From: an uncultured Gammaproteobacteria bacterium
Lineage (GTDB): Bacteria > Pseudomonadota > Gammaproteobacteria > GCA-002705445 > GCA-002716945
Direction: 5' to 3'
DNA length: 49,809 bases
NCBI GenBank assembly: GCA_913048065.1
Contig: CAJWVG010000003.1
Span: 1 to 49,809 of the forward strand
Part shown: positions 29,722-42,487 of the stretch, piece by piece
How the letters are laid out: every line of letters begins with the position of its first letter
Numbering within the stretch: the stretch's first letter is position 1
Made by a program: the position numbers and the translations under genes
Notes under the pieces: generated by a model
What the model saw: the letters and a program-made list of their open reading frames with translations, nothing else
Told to the model about the DNA's origin: nothing
Database searches by the model: none

Positions 29722-30696
29722 AGGATGGGGGGTGATTTCCAAAGAATTTGTTAAATCTACCTTTGATTTTAGCCAGCCCATATATGCAATCATAGCTCCA
29801 TTATCGGTACTAAATTCCAAATCTGGGAAATATACTATTGAATCACTTTTTTCCTTATCAAATCTTTCTCGAAGCTTTTTATTAGCGCTAACACCACCAG
29901 CGACTACTATATTTTTAATTTTTAGGTTTTTCGAGGCTTTTAAAGTTTTTGAGATTAAAACATCTATGATTGAATTTTCAAAATCAAATGCAATCTCTGA
30001 AATTATTTCACTATTTAATTCTGTTTTATTAATTACTTGTGTAACATGCGTTTTTAATCCACTAAAACTAAAATTATAGCATTTAGTATTAATCATTGGT
30101 CGTGGGAAGTTATATGATGATGATTTTGTTTTTTCAGACATTTTTGAAATTTCAGGTCCCCCGGGATAAGATAAACCCAAATGTCTAGCAACCTTATCGA
30201 AGACTTCTCCAGCAGAATCATCTAATGTTTTCCCAATAATTTCATGTTGTGTATTATTTTTAATTAGAGATAGCATTGTGTGTCCACCTGAAACTAATAA
30301 AGATATGAATGGTGGTTTGAGATTTTTTTCGGAAATCATAGCTGAAAATATATGAGCTTCTAAATGGTCTATTTCAATAGCTTTTATGTTGAGAGACCAT
30401 GCAAGTGACTTTGCAAATGATGCTCCTGTTAATAATGGACCTAATAAACCCGGGCCATTTGTAAAAGCAATTAAATCGATATTTTTCAATTGAATTTCTA
30501 CTTGATTCAATAACTCTTCCAATAAAGGCACTAATTTTAACACATGATCTCTTGATGCTAATTCTGGTACAACTCCTCCATATTTACCATGTATGTTATG
30601 CTGGGAGTTTACTATGTGTCCTAGAATTCCTCTTTCAGAATGGTATAAGGCTAGTCCTGTTTCATCACATGAAGATTCAATCCCAAGTATTATCAT
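29701..30696 (-). CDS. tsaD: tRNA N6-threonylcarbamoyladenosine synthase TsaD
   Basis: MIILGIESSCDETGLALY ... GGVVPELASRDHV ... IDHLEAHIFSA ... LLVSGGHTML ... VVAGGVSANKKLRERF. Confidence 0.98.
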   Translation of the reverse strand: MIILGIESSCDETGLALYHSERGILGHIVNSQHNIHGKYGGVVPELASRDHVLKLVPLLEELLNQVEIQLKNIDLIAFTNGPGLLGPLLTGASFAKSLAWSLNIKAIEIDHLEAHIFSAMISEKNLKPPFISLLVSGGHTMLSLIKNNTQHEIIGKTLDDSAGEVFDKVARHLGLSYPGGPEISKMSEKTKSSSYNFPRPMINTKCYNFSFSGLKTHVTQVINKTELNSEIISEIAFDFENSIIDVLISKTLKASKNLKIKNIVVAGGVSANKKLRERFDKEKSDSIVYFPDLEFSTDNGAMIAYMGWLKSKVDLTNSLEITPHPSSRFIS

Positions 30697-30780
30697 ATCT
30701 ATCTCAAATTGCTTAAATTCATTGCTTTATTAATATAATCAAGTAATATTACGCCATTATAAACTATTTTATGAGATTTT

Positions 30781-31005
30781 ATGCCAAGTGTACAAGTTAG
30801 AGAAAATGAGCCATTTGAAATAGCCCTGAGAAGGTTTAAAAGAGGTTGCGAGAAAGCTGGTATTCTCACAGAAACACGTAGACGTGAGTTTTATGAAAAA
30901 CCTACTGCAATGAGAAAAAGAAAAATTGCTGCTGCAACCAAAAGACATAAAAGAAAGGTAAGTATGTCTGCTATTAGAAAAAAACCTCCATATAAAAAAT
31001 TCTAG
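30781..31005 (+). CDS. rpsU: 30S ribosomal protein S21
   Basis: [48 protein letters not shown]. Confidence 0.98.
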   Translation: MPSVQVRENEPFEIALRRFKRGCEKAGILTETRRREFYEKPTAMRKRKIAAATKRHKRKVSMSAIRKKPPYKKF

Positions 31006-31022
31006 TTCTTGATTAACTATCA

Positions 31023-31463
31023 ATGAAGTCAATAATTCAAAAAGATATAATTCAATTAATGAAGTCTGGTCAAAAAGATAAAGTTGAAAAACTAAGATTC
31101 ATATTATCGTTTATTACTCAGGAAGAGAAAGATAAAAATAAAGAATTATCAGATAGTGAAATAATACAGATACTTAAAAAGGCATTAAAAAGAAATCAAG
31201 ATTCATATGAACAATTTACAAAAGCTGGTAGAGAAGATTTAGCATCTAAAGAAAAAGAAGAAATTCTGATTATTCAAAATTATCTTCCTGAAGAAATGAC
31301 CGAAGAAGAGATTATTAAAATCATACAAGAAACAATTACTTCTATAGGTGCAACATCAATGAAAGACATGGGTAAAGTAATTGGTATGATTAAAAAAAAT
31401 CATGGTGATAATGCAGATATGTCATTAGTAAGTAAGCATGTCAAATCATTGCTCAATTCATAG
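31023..31463 (+). CDS. GatB/YqeY domain protein
   Basis: MKSGQKDKVEKLRFILSFITQEEKDK ... FTKAGREDLASKEKEEILIIQNYLPEEMTEEEI; downstream of rpsU. Confidence 0.92.
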   Translation: MKSIIQKDIIQLMKSGQKDKVEKLRFILSFITQEEKDKNKELSDSEIIQILKKALKRNQDSYEQFTKAGREDLASKEKEEILIIQNYLPEEMTEEEIIKIIQETITSIGATSMKDMGKVIGMIKKNHGDNADMSLVSKHVKSLLNS

Positions 31464-31485
31464 ATTAGAGTTTATTTTTTTCTAA

Positions 31486-32067
31486 TTATGATTGTTCTTC
31501 TGCATCAGTTCTTATATTTTGTAATGCATTAATCAATGTATTTCTTTCATTTATATTTTCTGGGTCAAAATATTGTTTTAAACTTGTCCACTTTAAAAAA
31601 TTGATATTATCTAGAGCCCTTGTTTTATTTTGATCTAGATTATTGTCAACATAATCCCTCCTCGTTTTTAAAACCCAGGTTACAAGTGGATCTTGTACCC
31701 CATAATTTGTTTGATTATAATCAGCTGGAACATAACAATGTCCACGTTCTTTTTTGTATTTCATTAACTTCTCTAGCATTTCTTCCCAATGTGTTTTTTC
31801 TTGTTTGTCATCCTCCGGTTGATCTGATACATCATATTGTTCAAGAAATAAAAATAGTTTTTTAGTTGGTCTAGGCCAATGATATATGCCTCTGTTAAGC
31901 CAGCTAGCTGTATGGAAAACATCTGTATTGTCCTTTAGATACATTGCAAATTCGTCTATAGGAACTCTATATCTTTTGGAATCTACAGAAAAACTAATGG
32001 CTGTATTAGTATTTAATAGTTCTCTATAGATGGTGAGTCTAGTTGTTTTTCTTATTTTATATGACAT
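31486..32067 (-). CDS. Stand-alone helicase-associated (HA) domain protein
   Basis: WEEMLEKLMKYKKERGHCYVPADY...DPLVTWVLKTRRDYVDNNLDQNKTRALDNINFLKW matches the HA-domain pattern (Pfam Helicase-associated); no helicase motor in the ORF. Confidence 0.72.
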   Translation of the reverse strand: MSYKIRKTTRLTIYRELLNTNTAISFSVDSKRYRVPIDEFAMYLKDNTDVFHTASWLNRGIYHWPRPTKKLFLFLEQYDVSDQPEDDKQEKTHWEEMLEKLMKYKKERGHCYVPADYNQTNYGVQDPLVTWVLKTRRDYVDNNLDQNKTRALDNINFLKWTSLKQYFDPENINERNTLINALQNIRTDAEEQS

Positions 32068-32170
32068 ATATTATCTTTTTTCATATATTATATATTATTT
32101 ATTTATCATTGTCGATATATCATATATTTATATTTATTAATATTAGCTATCCTCAATATCGGCATTGTAG

Positions 32171-34658
<2,488 letters not shown>

Positions 34659-34661
34659 TTT

Positions 34662-35171
34662 ATGAAAATAAATAATATATTAATAATTGGCCCAATGGGA
34701 TCTGGAAAGTCATCGATAGGCAAGATTCTTGCTAAAAGAACTTCTAAGAAGTTCTTAGATATAGACTTTCAGATTATAAAAAACCAGGGTATGAATATTT
34801 CAGAAATATTTGAGAAATATGGGGAAGAATATTTTAGGGATCTAGAAAAAAAAGAATTAGAGAAATTGGATAATATCGAAGACTATATTATATCCACCGG
34901 AGGTGGCATAATCTTAAAACAAGAAAATATTGATATGATGAAAAAGATTGGATTAATATTATTTCTAGATATTGATATCAATGCACAACTTGAGCGTGTA
35001 AAAAATAAAAAAAATAGACCATTAATAGATAATGATAATGTAGAATCAAGTTTACTTGCTTTAAAGAAATATAGAGACCCTATATATAATAGTATTTGCG
35101 ATTATATAATAGATGTATCTAATAAAGAAAAGAATGTAATTATAAAAGAAATAGAGAAGATAATACTATGA
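34662..35171 (+). CDS. aroK: Shikimate kinase
   Basis: NILIIGPMGSGKSSIGKILAKRTSKKFLDIDFQI ... STGGGIILK ... KNRPLI; adjacent to aroB. Confidence 0.96.
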   Translation: MKINNILIIGPMGSGKSSIGKILAKRTSKKFLDIDFQIIKNQGMNISEIFEKYGEEYFRDLEKKELEKLDNIEDYIISTGGGIILKQENIDMMKKIGLILFLDIDINAQLERVKNKKNRPLIDNDNVESSLLALKKYRDPIYNSICDYIIDVSNKEKNVIIKEIEKIIL

Positions 35172-36244
35172 AAAAAGTCATACTCAAAATTGATAAAAAG
35201 AATATTCCTATTTTTATCGGTGATCATATTATCACCAAAATAGACTTTTCAAAATATATAAAAGGAAATGATGTCGTAATAATAACCAATAAAGTATTAG
35301 CTAAATTACATCTTGATAAATTAAAAAAGTCTTTTAAAAAATTTAACTTAAATACCTTTGTACTGCCAGATGGTGAAAAGTACAAAGATATTAATTCGTT
35401 TACAAAAATACATGATTTCTTAATAAAAAATAAATATGGAAGAGATTTAACCATTATTGCTTTTGGTGGTGGTGTAATTGGGGATTTAGCAAGTTTTTCA
35501 GCTGATACATTTCTTAGGGGAGTTAATCTAATACATATTCCAACCACTCTACTAGCTCAAGTTGATTCTTCTGTTGGTGGTAAATCTGGTATTAATCATT
35601 CACTAGGTAAAAACTTAATTGGAAGCTTTAAACATCCAGAGGTCATTATTATGGATACTTCATATCACAAAACTCTTCCAAAGAAAGAATTTGTATCTGG
35701 TATAGCTGAAGTTATTAAATATGGAATTATAGGTAGTAAAACATTTTTAAAATGGCTCAATACCAATGCGGAATCTATATTAATGAAAAAGAAAGAATAT
35801 TTAGTTAAACTAATATATGCATCTGTAAAAGCTAAATCTCAGGTTGTTCAGAAAGATGAAAAAGAATCTGGTATAAGAGCATATTTAAACTATGGTCATA
35901 CATTAGGGCATGCCATTGAATCATCAAAAAAATATAAAGGCATATTACATGGTGAAGCTGTTAGTATTGGAATGACTTTTGCATCATTTATTTCTGCAGA
36001 GAAAAGTACACTGTCGATAGAAGAATTTAATTTAATTGAGAATACATTAATTAAATTTGGACTACCTGTGTCTATTCCACACAATATACCATGCGCAAAA
36101 ATTATTAAACATATAGATTTTGATAAAAAAAAGAAACAAGGTAAAAATAATTTTGTTTTATTAAACTCTATTGGTAAGTGCTATATAACTAATTCCTTAG
36201 ACATAAAGTATATTGAAAAATTAGTTAAATCATTTCAAAATTAA
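35168..36244 (+). CDS. aroB: 3-dehydroquinate synthase
   Basis: GGGVIGDLASFSADTFLRGVNLIHIPTTLLAQVDSSVGGKSGINHSLGKNLIGSF ... NYGHTLGHAIE. Confidence 0.98.
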   Translation: MKKVILKIDKKNIPIFIGDHIITKIDFSKYIKGNDVVIITNKVLAKLHLDKLKKSFKKFNLNTFVLPDGEKYKDINSFTKIHDFLIKNKYGRDLTIIAFGGGVIGDLASFSADTFLRGVNLIHIPTTLLAQVDSSVGGKSGINHSLGKNLIGSFKHPEVIIMDTSYHKTLPKKEFVSGIAEVIKYGIIGSKTFLKWLNTNAESILMKKKEYLVKLIYASVKAKSQVVQKDEKESGIRAYLNYGHTLGHAIESSKKYKGILHGEAVSIGMTFASFISAEKSTLSIEEFNLIENTLIKFGLPVSIPHNIPCAKIIKHIDFDKKKKQGKNNFVLLNSIGKCYITNSLDIKYIEKLVKSFQN

Positions 36245-36276
36245 AAAAAGTAATAATATGATATTATAATGCTAGT

Positions 36277-39200
36277 ATGAATAAAAAATTTAAACATAAA
36301 AATAAGGGTCTTTATAACGAACGTTTCGAAAAAGACAACTGTGGGTTTGGCCTAATAACTCAAATAGATGATAAGCCGTCTCACTGGGTTATAGAGACAA
36401 GCATAAAAGCTCTTCAACGACTCACACACAGAGGAGCTATATCTGATGATGGAAAGACAAGCGATGGTTGTGGCTTGTTAATAAAAAAACCAGATAGTTT
36501 TTTTAGAGAAGTTGCCTCAGAAATGAATATTAACCTGGGTAAAAATTATGCCTTTGGATGTGTTTTCTTAGATAAAAATAATCAAAAAAAAGCTAAAGAA
36601 ACCTTGCATTTCCAATTACGTAAACAAGGTTTGATTGTTGAGGGTTGGAGAGATGTCCCTATTAATAAAAAAGTTTGTGGTGAGGAGGCGTTAGAAACTA
36701 TTCCTATTATTAAACAAGTAATTGTTACAGCTTCAGAATCTACACTAGAATCAGAATTTGAAAAAAAGTTATATATTGCAAGAATACAAACAGAAAAAAT
36801 TTTATCAGATGATAGTAATTTTTATATACCTAGTTTGTCTTCCAGGGTAGTATCTTACAAAGGACTTATTATCTCAGAAAATATTCAAAAATTTTATACA
36901 GATTTAAATGATAAAAGATTGAAAACATCCCTATGTGTTTTTCATCAAAGATTTTCTACAAATACACTACCTCAATGGAAATTAGCTCAACCATTTCGTT
37001 ACCTAGCGCATAATGGTGAAATTAATACAATTCAAGGTAATAGGAATTGGTATTTAGCCAGAAGAAATAAATTGAACATAGAATTACTTCCAGAACTTAA
37101 TAACTTACATCCATTAATTTCTAGATCTGATTCAGATTCTTATACATTAGATAATATGTTAGAACTTTTATTAGCTGGGGATATGGGTATATTTAGAGCT
37201 ATGAGAACGCTTATGCCTCCAGCATGGCAAAATAATAAAAATATAGATGAAAAACTTAGGGCATGCTATGAGTATCATTCAATGCATATGGAGCCATGGG
37301 ATGGTCCTGCCGGAATTGTCCTAACGGACGGAAGATATGCTGCATGCGTACTAGATAGAAATGGATTAAGACCAGCAAGATATGTACTTACAAAAGACAG
37401 ACATGTTACTTTAGCCTCTGAAATTGGAGTGTATGACTACAAACAAGAAGATGTGATTGAAAAAGGCAGATTAGCCCCGGGAGAAATGTTTGCTGTAGAT
37501 ACAGAAAAAGGAGATATTTTACTTACAGATGAAATCGATGACATACTAAAAGAAAGACATCCATATCTAACTTGGTTAAAAAAATACTCTGTTAAAGCTA
37601 ATGACTATAATAGCGAGGAAGAATTACCTATTGGTTTCGAAAATGATTTATTACTAACCTATAAAAAGTCTTTTTCAATATCTTTTGAAGAGGAAAAAGA
37701 AATTATTGCTCCCTTAGCACAGATGTCCCAAGAAGCGACTGGGTCAATGGGGGATGATACTCCTATGCCAGTGATGTCAATGCATAACAGATCTATTTAT
37801 GATTATTTTAGACAACAATTTGCCCAAGTAACTAATCCTCCTATAGATCCTTTAAGAGAAGCAAGTGTAATGTCACTTGAGGTTTGTTTTGGAATAGAAA
37901 GAAATTTATTTGAAGAATCTTCAAAACATGCAGATAGATTAATACTGAAATCTCCAATATTAGACAGACAGACTTATATATCAATAATTGAATCTAAAGA
38001 TAAAAAATACCCCCATGACGTAATAAATTTAAATTTTGATAATACTTTAGACTTAGAAGAAGCAATAAATACAATTTGTGATAGAGCTATTAGAAGTGTT
38101 AAAAAAGGCAATGTAACTATAGTTCTCTCGGATAAAAAAATAAATGAAAATCAACTAATTATACCTGCCCCAATGGCTGTAGGAGCCGTACATCACAAAT
38201 TAATAGAAAATGGTCTAAGATGTGATACTAATATTATTGTAGAAACTGGTTCAGCTAGAAACCCACATCACTATGCTGTTCTCATTGGTTATGGGGCAAC
38301 TGCCATCTATCCATATTTAGCTTTTGAAGTATTAAATGAAATGGTAACTAAAGATAAAATTAATGTTAAAAATTATGGTACATGTTTAGCAAATTACATA
38401 GCAGGTATAAACAAAGGTCTACTTAAAATAATGTCTAAAATGGGGATTTCATGTATATCAAGCTATAGAGGTGCTCAATTGTTTGAAATTGTAGGATTAG
38501 ATAGCACTATCATTGACTTATGCTTCAAAGATACAGTTAGTAGAATATCTGGTTCAGATTTTTCAGATATAGAAGAAGATCTTGAGGAAAACAGAATATA
38601 TGCTTGGGATATTAACAAAGAAATAAAAACAGGCGGGCTATTGAAGTATGTTCATAATGAGGAATACCATGATTATAATCCAGACGTTGTAAAAATGCTG
38701 CATGCATGTGTTAGTAGTGGAGAATTCGAGGATTATATTAAGTATGCTGACCTTATTAACAATAGGGATCCTAGTTTCTTACGTGACTTACTATCATTTA
38801 AAAAACAAAATAAGAAAATACCTTTATCCAAAGTTGAATCAGTTGATAAAATTTTTAGGAGATTTGATACTGCAGGTATGTCCCTCGGTGCTTTATCACC
38901 TGAAGCACATGAAGCACTAGCAATCGCAATGAATACCATCGGAGGAAGATCAAATTCAGGCGAAGGGGGAGAAGATAAAAAGAGATATAAAACAAATAAA
39001 ACTTCAAAAATTAAACAAGTTGCATCTGGAAGGTTTGGTGTTACACCACATTATTTAGTTAATGCTGAAGTGATACAGATTAAGATAGCTCAAGGAGCAA
39101 AACCAGGAGAAGGTGGTCAGCTTCCAGGACATAAAGTTGATGATATGATAGCTGAACTTAGATTTTCCGTGCCTGGAGTAACACTAATTTCTCCACCTCC

Positions 39201-40731
39201 CCATCATGATATTTATTCAATTGAAGATTTAGCTCAACTAATTTTTGATTTGAAACAAGTAAATGACAAAGCTTTGATATCTGTGAAATTAGTATCACAA
39301 GCTGGTGTTGGAACAATTGCAGCAGGAGTAACTAAAGCTTATGCGGATTTGATAACAATATCAGGATATGATGGAGGAACAGGTGCTAGTCCACTTACTT
39401 CGGTTAAATATGCTGGAAGTCCATGGGAATTAGGAATAAGCGAAACACATCAGACACTTATGATGAACAATCTTAGACACAAAGTTCGTCTACAAACAGA
39501 TGGTGGTTTAAAAACTGGTTTAGATGTTATAAAAGGAGCTATGCTTGGAGCCGAAAGTTTTGGTTTTGGTACTTCTGTAATGGTTGCTTTGGGTTGTAAA
39601 TATTTAAGAATTTGTCACTTGAATAATTGTGCGACTGGTGTTGCTACACAAAATAAAATTTTAAGAATGAAACATTTTAGTGGTAGCCCAGAAAGAGTAG
39701 TAAATTATTTTAAATTTGTTGCTGAGGATGTAAGAAATATATTATCAAATTTAGGTTTTAAATCGCTGGATGATATTATAGGCCGTACAGATTTATTAAA
39801 ACAAATCAAAGGATCTACAAAAAAACATAGAAAATTAAATTTAAAAAAATTATTAGTAAATATTAAATCTAAAAATCCTAGTTCATGTACTACTAAATCT
39901 AATGATCCATTTGATAAAGCAACTCTAGCTAAGAAAATTTTAAGAAATGTTTATCCATCTATTAAAAATAAAAAGAAAGGGACATTTGACTTTGAAATAA
40001 AAAATTTCAATAGATCAATAGGTGCAAATATATCTGGAGAAATTGCTAGATTATATGGGAATTATGGATTAAAAAATAATCTAATTACTCTTAATCTTAC
40101 AGGTACAGCAGGGCAAAGTTTAGGAGTTTGGAATTGTGATGGCTTGAATATTAGAATTACAGGTGATTGTAATGATTATGTTGGGAAAGGTATGGCTGGA
40201 GGCAAAATAGTAGTTAAAGCACCAAAAAAGCTTAAAAGTAGGGCTAATAAGATGATAATTATGGGAAATACATGTTTATATGGTGCCACAGGCGGGGAAC
40301 TTTTTGCTGAGGGAATAGCTGGAGAAAGGTTTGGTGTAAGAAATTCTGGGTGTAAAGCCGTTATCGAGGGTAGTGGTGATCATGCGTGCGAATACATGAC
40401 AGGTGGTTCCGTTGTGGTATTAGGAAATACTGGTAATAATTTTGGTGCAGGTATGACTGGTGGACTTGCTTTTGTTTATGATAAAAATAGGCTCTTTAAA
40501 AATAAAATAAATATGCAATCAGTTGAAATACAAAGCCCTATTGACTCTCAATATAAAAAACATCAGAATTATTTATTGAGTCTTTTGAAATCTCATTATA
40601 AAGAGACTGGTAGTTTAGTTACAAAAGAAATTATTAAGAATTTTAAAGAAGAGATTGGTAATTTTATGATGGTCAAACCTAAAGATTCAGATTTTAAAGA
40701 CTTATTAATGATACTCACAAAAGCTGCATAA
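36277..40731 (+). CDS. gltB: Glutamate synthase large subunit
   Basis: 1484 aa: NCGFGLITQ N-terminal amidotransferase Cys, LRICHLNNCATGVATQ FeS region, C-terminal GXGXG domain. Confidence 0.98.
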   Translation: MNKKFKHKNKGLYNERFEKDNCGFGLITQIDDKPSHWVIETSIKALQRLTHRGAISDDGKTSDGCGLLIKKPDSFFREVASEMNINLGKNYAFGCVFLDKNNQKKAKETLHFQLRKQGLIVEGWRDVPINKKVCGEEALETIPIIKQVIVTASESTLESEFEKKLYIARIQTEKILSDDSNFYIPSLSSRVVSYKGLIISENIQKFYTDLNDKRLKTSLCVFHQRFSTNTLPQWKLAQPFRYLAHNGEINTIQGNRNWYLARRNKLNIELLPELNNLHPLISRSDSDSYTLDNMLELLLAGDMGIFRAMRTLMPPAWQNNKNIDEKLRACYEYHSMHMEPWDGPAGIVLTDGRYAACVLDRNGLRPARYVLTKDRHVTLASEIGVYDYKQEDVIEKGRLAPGEMFAVDTEKGDILLTDEIDDILKERHPYLTWLKKYSVKANDYNSEEELPIGFENDLLLTYKKSFSISFEEEKEIIAPLAQMSQEATGSMGDDTPMPVMSMHNRSIYDYFRQQFAQVTNPPIDPLREASVMSLEVCFGIERNLFEESSKHADRLILKSPILDRQTYISIIESKDKKYPHDVINLNFDNTLDLEEAINTICDRAIRSVKKGNVTIVLSDKKINENQLIIPAPMAVGAVHHKLIENGLRCDTNIIVETGSARNPHHYAVLIGYGATAIYPYLAFEVLNEMVTKDKINVKNYGTCLANYIAGINKGLLKIMSKMGISCISSYRGAQLFEIVGLDSTIIDLCFKDTVSRISGSDFSDIEEDLEENRIYAWDINKEIKTGGLLKYVHNEEYHDYNPDVVKMLHACVSSGEFEDYIKYADLINNRDPSFLRDLLSFKKQNKKIPLSKVESVDKIFRRFDTAGMSLGALSPEAHEALAIAMNTIGGRSNSGEGGEDKKRYKTNKTSKIKQVASGRFGVTPHYLVNAEVIQIKIAQGAKPGEGGQLPGHKVDDMIAELRFSVPGVTLISPPPHHDIYSIEDLAQLIFDLKQVNDKALISVKLVSQAGVGTIAAGVTKAYADLITISGYDGGTGASPLTSVKYAGSPWELGISETHQTLMMNNLRHKVRLQTDGGLKTGLDVIKGAMLGAESFGFGTSVMVALGCKYLRICHLNNCATGVATQNKILRMKHFSGSPERVVNYFKFVAEDVRNILSNLGFKSLDDIIGRTDLLKQIKGSTKKHRKLNLKKLLVNIKSKNPSSCTTKSNDPFDKATLAKKILRNVYPSIKNKKKGTFDFEIKNFNRSIGANISGEIARLYGNYGLKNNLITLNLTGTAGQSLGVWNCDGLNIRITGDCNDYVGKGMAGGKIVVKAPKKLKSRANKMIIMGNTCLYGATGGELFAEGIAGERFGVRNSGCKAVIEGSGDHACEYMTGGSVVVLGNTGNNFGAGMTGGLAFVYDKNRLFKNKINMQSVEIQSPIDSQYKKHQNYLLSLLKSHYKETGSLVTKEIIKNFKEEIGNFMMVKPKDSDFKDLLMILTKAA

Positions 40732-40734
40732 AAA

Positions 40735-42432
40735 ATGAAAAATCTTGATAGATCATTTATTGATGATTTATTATCGCGAATAGACATTGTTGAGGTAATA
40801 AGTCAATCAGTCGAACTTAAAAAACATGGTTCCGGCCATAAAGGCTTGTGTCCTTTCCATGCTGAAAATACGCCATCTTTTAATGTTTCAAGTTCTAAAC
40901 AATTTTATCATTGCTTTGGTTGTGGTGCATCAGGTGATGCAATTACATTTTTGAGGGAATATGAAGGTTTAACATTTATGGAAGCGATAGAAAAACTAGC
41001 AGCCATGGCAAATATAGAGATACCAAAGTCGAGTAATATAAAAATAGAAAATAATACGGGACTGATTGATGTAAATATTTTAACTCAAAATATCTTTGTT
41101 TCAAATTTAATGAGTGATGAAAATGCTATGAAATATCTAAATAATAGAAATATATCAGATGAAATGATAAAACACTTTGGGATTGGTTTTGCCAAAGATT
41201 CATGGGATCAAATTACTAATTTACTAAAAAGTAAAAATAAATTAGCTGAAGGATTAGAGTTAGGTTTATTAGTTAAAAATAATAATAAAGTTTATGATCG
41301 TTTTAGAAATAGAATTATGTTTCCTATAAAAAACACATCCGGAAAAATAATTGCATTTGGCGGTAGAGCTTTAAAAAAAGATGAGAAGGCAAAATATATA
41401 AATTCTCCGGAATCAAAATTATTTTTCAAAAGTGCTGAAGTTTATGGCATATCCGAAGCAAAGCAATATATTAATAAAGAAGATGAAATTATAATAGTAG
41501 AAGGTTACACAGATGTTATTGCTCTACATAAAAATAATTTTAAAAATGCTGTTGCAACTCTCGGTACTGCTTTCACAAAATTACATATAAATAAGCTAAT
41601 ACGATATAGCAAAAATATTATTTTTTGCTTTGATGGAGATATTGCTGGTAAAAAAGCTGCATGGAAAGCATTGACTAACTCTCTTTCAGAAATACGTGAT
41701 ACAGTAAATGTGGGGTTTAGCTTCATCGATAATGGTCAAGATCCAGACCAACTATGTAATGAAAATCCAAAAGAATTTAAAAAATTAATAAAAAAGAATA
41801 CTCCTTTATCTGAATTTATGTTCGAGAGTTTAAGTAAAAACATTGATTTAAATAAAGTAGAAGGAAAGACTAAGTTTGTAGGATTAATTCTTCCGTTGAT
41901 TGAACAACTTCCAAAAGGACTTTACAAGAAATTACTTTTAGAGAAATTATCTGATTTAACACATCTATCAAAAGATGAGTTTTTGGATAATAAAAGAAAT
42001 CATGTCAACAAAAATAGTGATGGAGTTAAAGATACAACTGAAATAAATTCCACTGACTCATTAATTTTATCTATTTTTTTAGAGCATCCTGGAATCTTTG
42101 CTGAGTTTGAAGATAAAATCGTAAATATAGTTACGAACAAAGAGATTAAAGAAATGTTGCAAATGATACCAACTATGAAAAATGGAAATAAATACTATAT
42201 TAATAGATTTTTAGATTCTGATGATAATAAAAAACAATTATTCTTACGTTATTCCTCTGAAAAAATAATTTATGAAGATGAGGAATCTGCTAAAAAGACT
42301 GTTCATTCAATATTCAATAACTTAGATGAGACAAATAAGGAATCACAATATCTAGAAATATTAGAAAAATACTCTAATGGCGAAATTTTAACGCCGCCAG
42401 AAAAAGAAATTCTTAAAAATTTTAAAAAATGA
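40735..42432 (+). CDS. dnaG: DNA primase
   Basis: GLCPFHAENTPSFNVSSSKQFYHCFGCGASGDAITFL zinc finger; TOPRIM IIVEGYTDVIALHKNNFKNAVATLGTAFT...FCFDGDIAGKKAA. Confidence 0.97.
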   Translation: MKNLDRSFIDDLLSRIDIVEVISQSVELKKHGSGHKGLCPFHAENTPSFNVSSSKQFYHCFGCGASGDAITFLREYEGLTFMEAIEKLAAMANIEIPKSSNIKIENNTGLIDVNILTQNIFVSNLMSDENAMKYLNNRNISDEMIKHFGIGFAKDSWDQITNLLKSKNKLAEGLELGLLVKNNNKVYDRFRNRIMFPIKNTSGKIIAFGGRALKKDEKAKYINSPESKLFFKSAEVYGISEAKQYINKEDEIIIVEGYTDVIALHKNNFKNAVATLGTAFTKLHINKLIRYSKNIIFCFDGDIAGKKAAWKALTNSLSEIRDTVNVGFSFIDNGQDPDQLCNENPKEFKKLIKKNTPLSEFMFESLSKNIDLNKVEGKTKFVGLILPLIEQLPKGLYKKLLLEKLSDLTHLSKDEFLDNKRNHVNKNSDGVKDTTEINSTDSLILSIFLEHPGIFAEFEDKIVNIVTNKEIKEMLQMIPTMKNGNKYYINRFLDSDDNKKQLFLRYSSEKIIYEDEESAKKTVHSIFNNLDETNKESQYLEILEKYSNGEILTPPEKEILKNFKK

Positions 42433-42487
42433 TAATATTGTTACAATATAATCAATTATGATGATATATTTATTGTACTAATTTATC

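Noticed and set aside
31464-31485. Toxin-antitoxin or defence island around the HA-domain gene
   Set aside because: It is a single gene flanked by yqeY and gltD, with no paired small ORF, nuclease, methylase or helicase motor.
42433-42487. SAM-binding riboswitch upstream of metK, or SAH riboswitch upstream of ahcY
   Set aside because: The gaps (55 and 27 nt) are too short and AT-rich for the known folds, and I could not build a consensus secondary structure.
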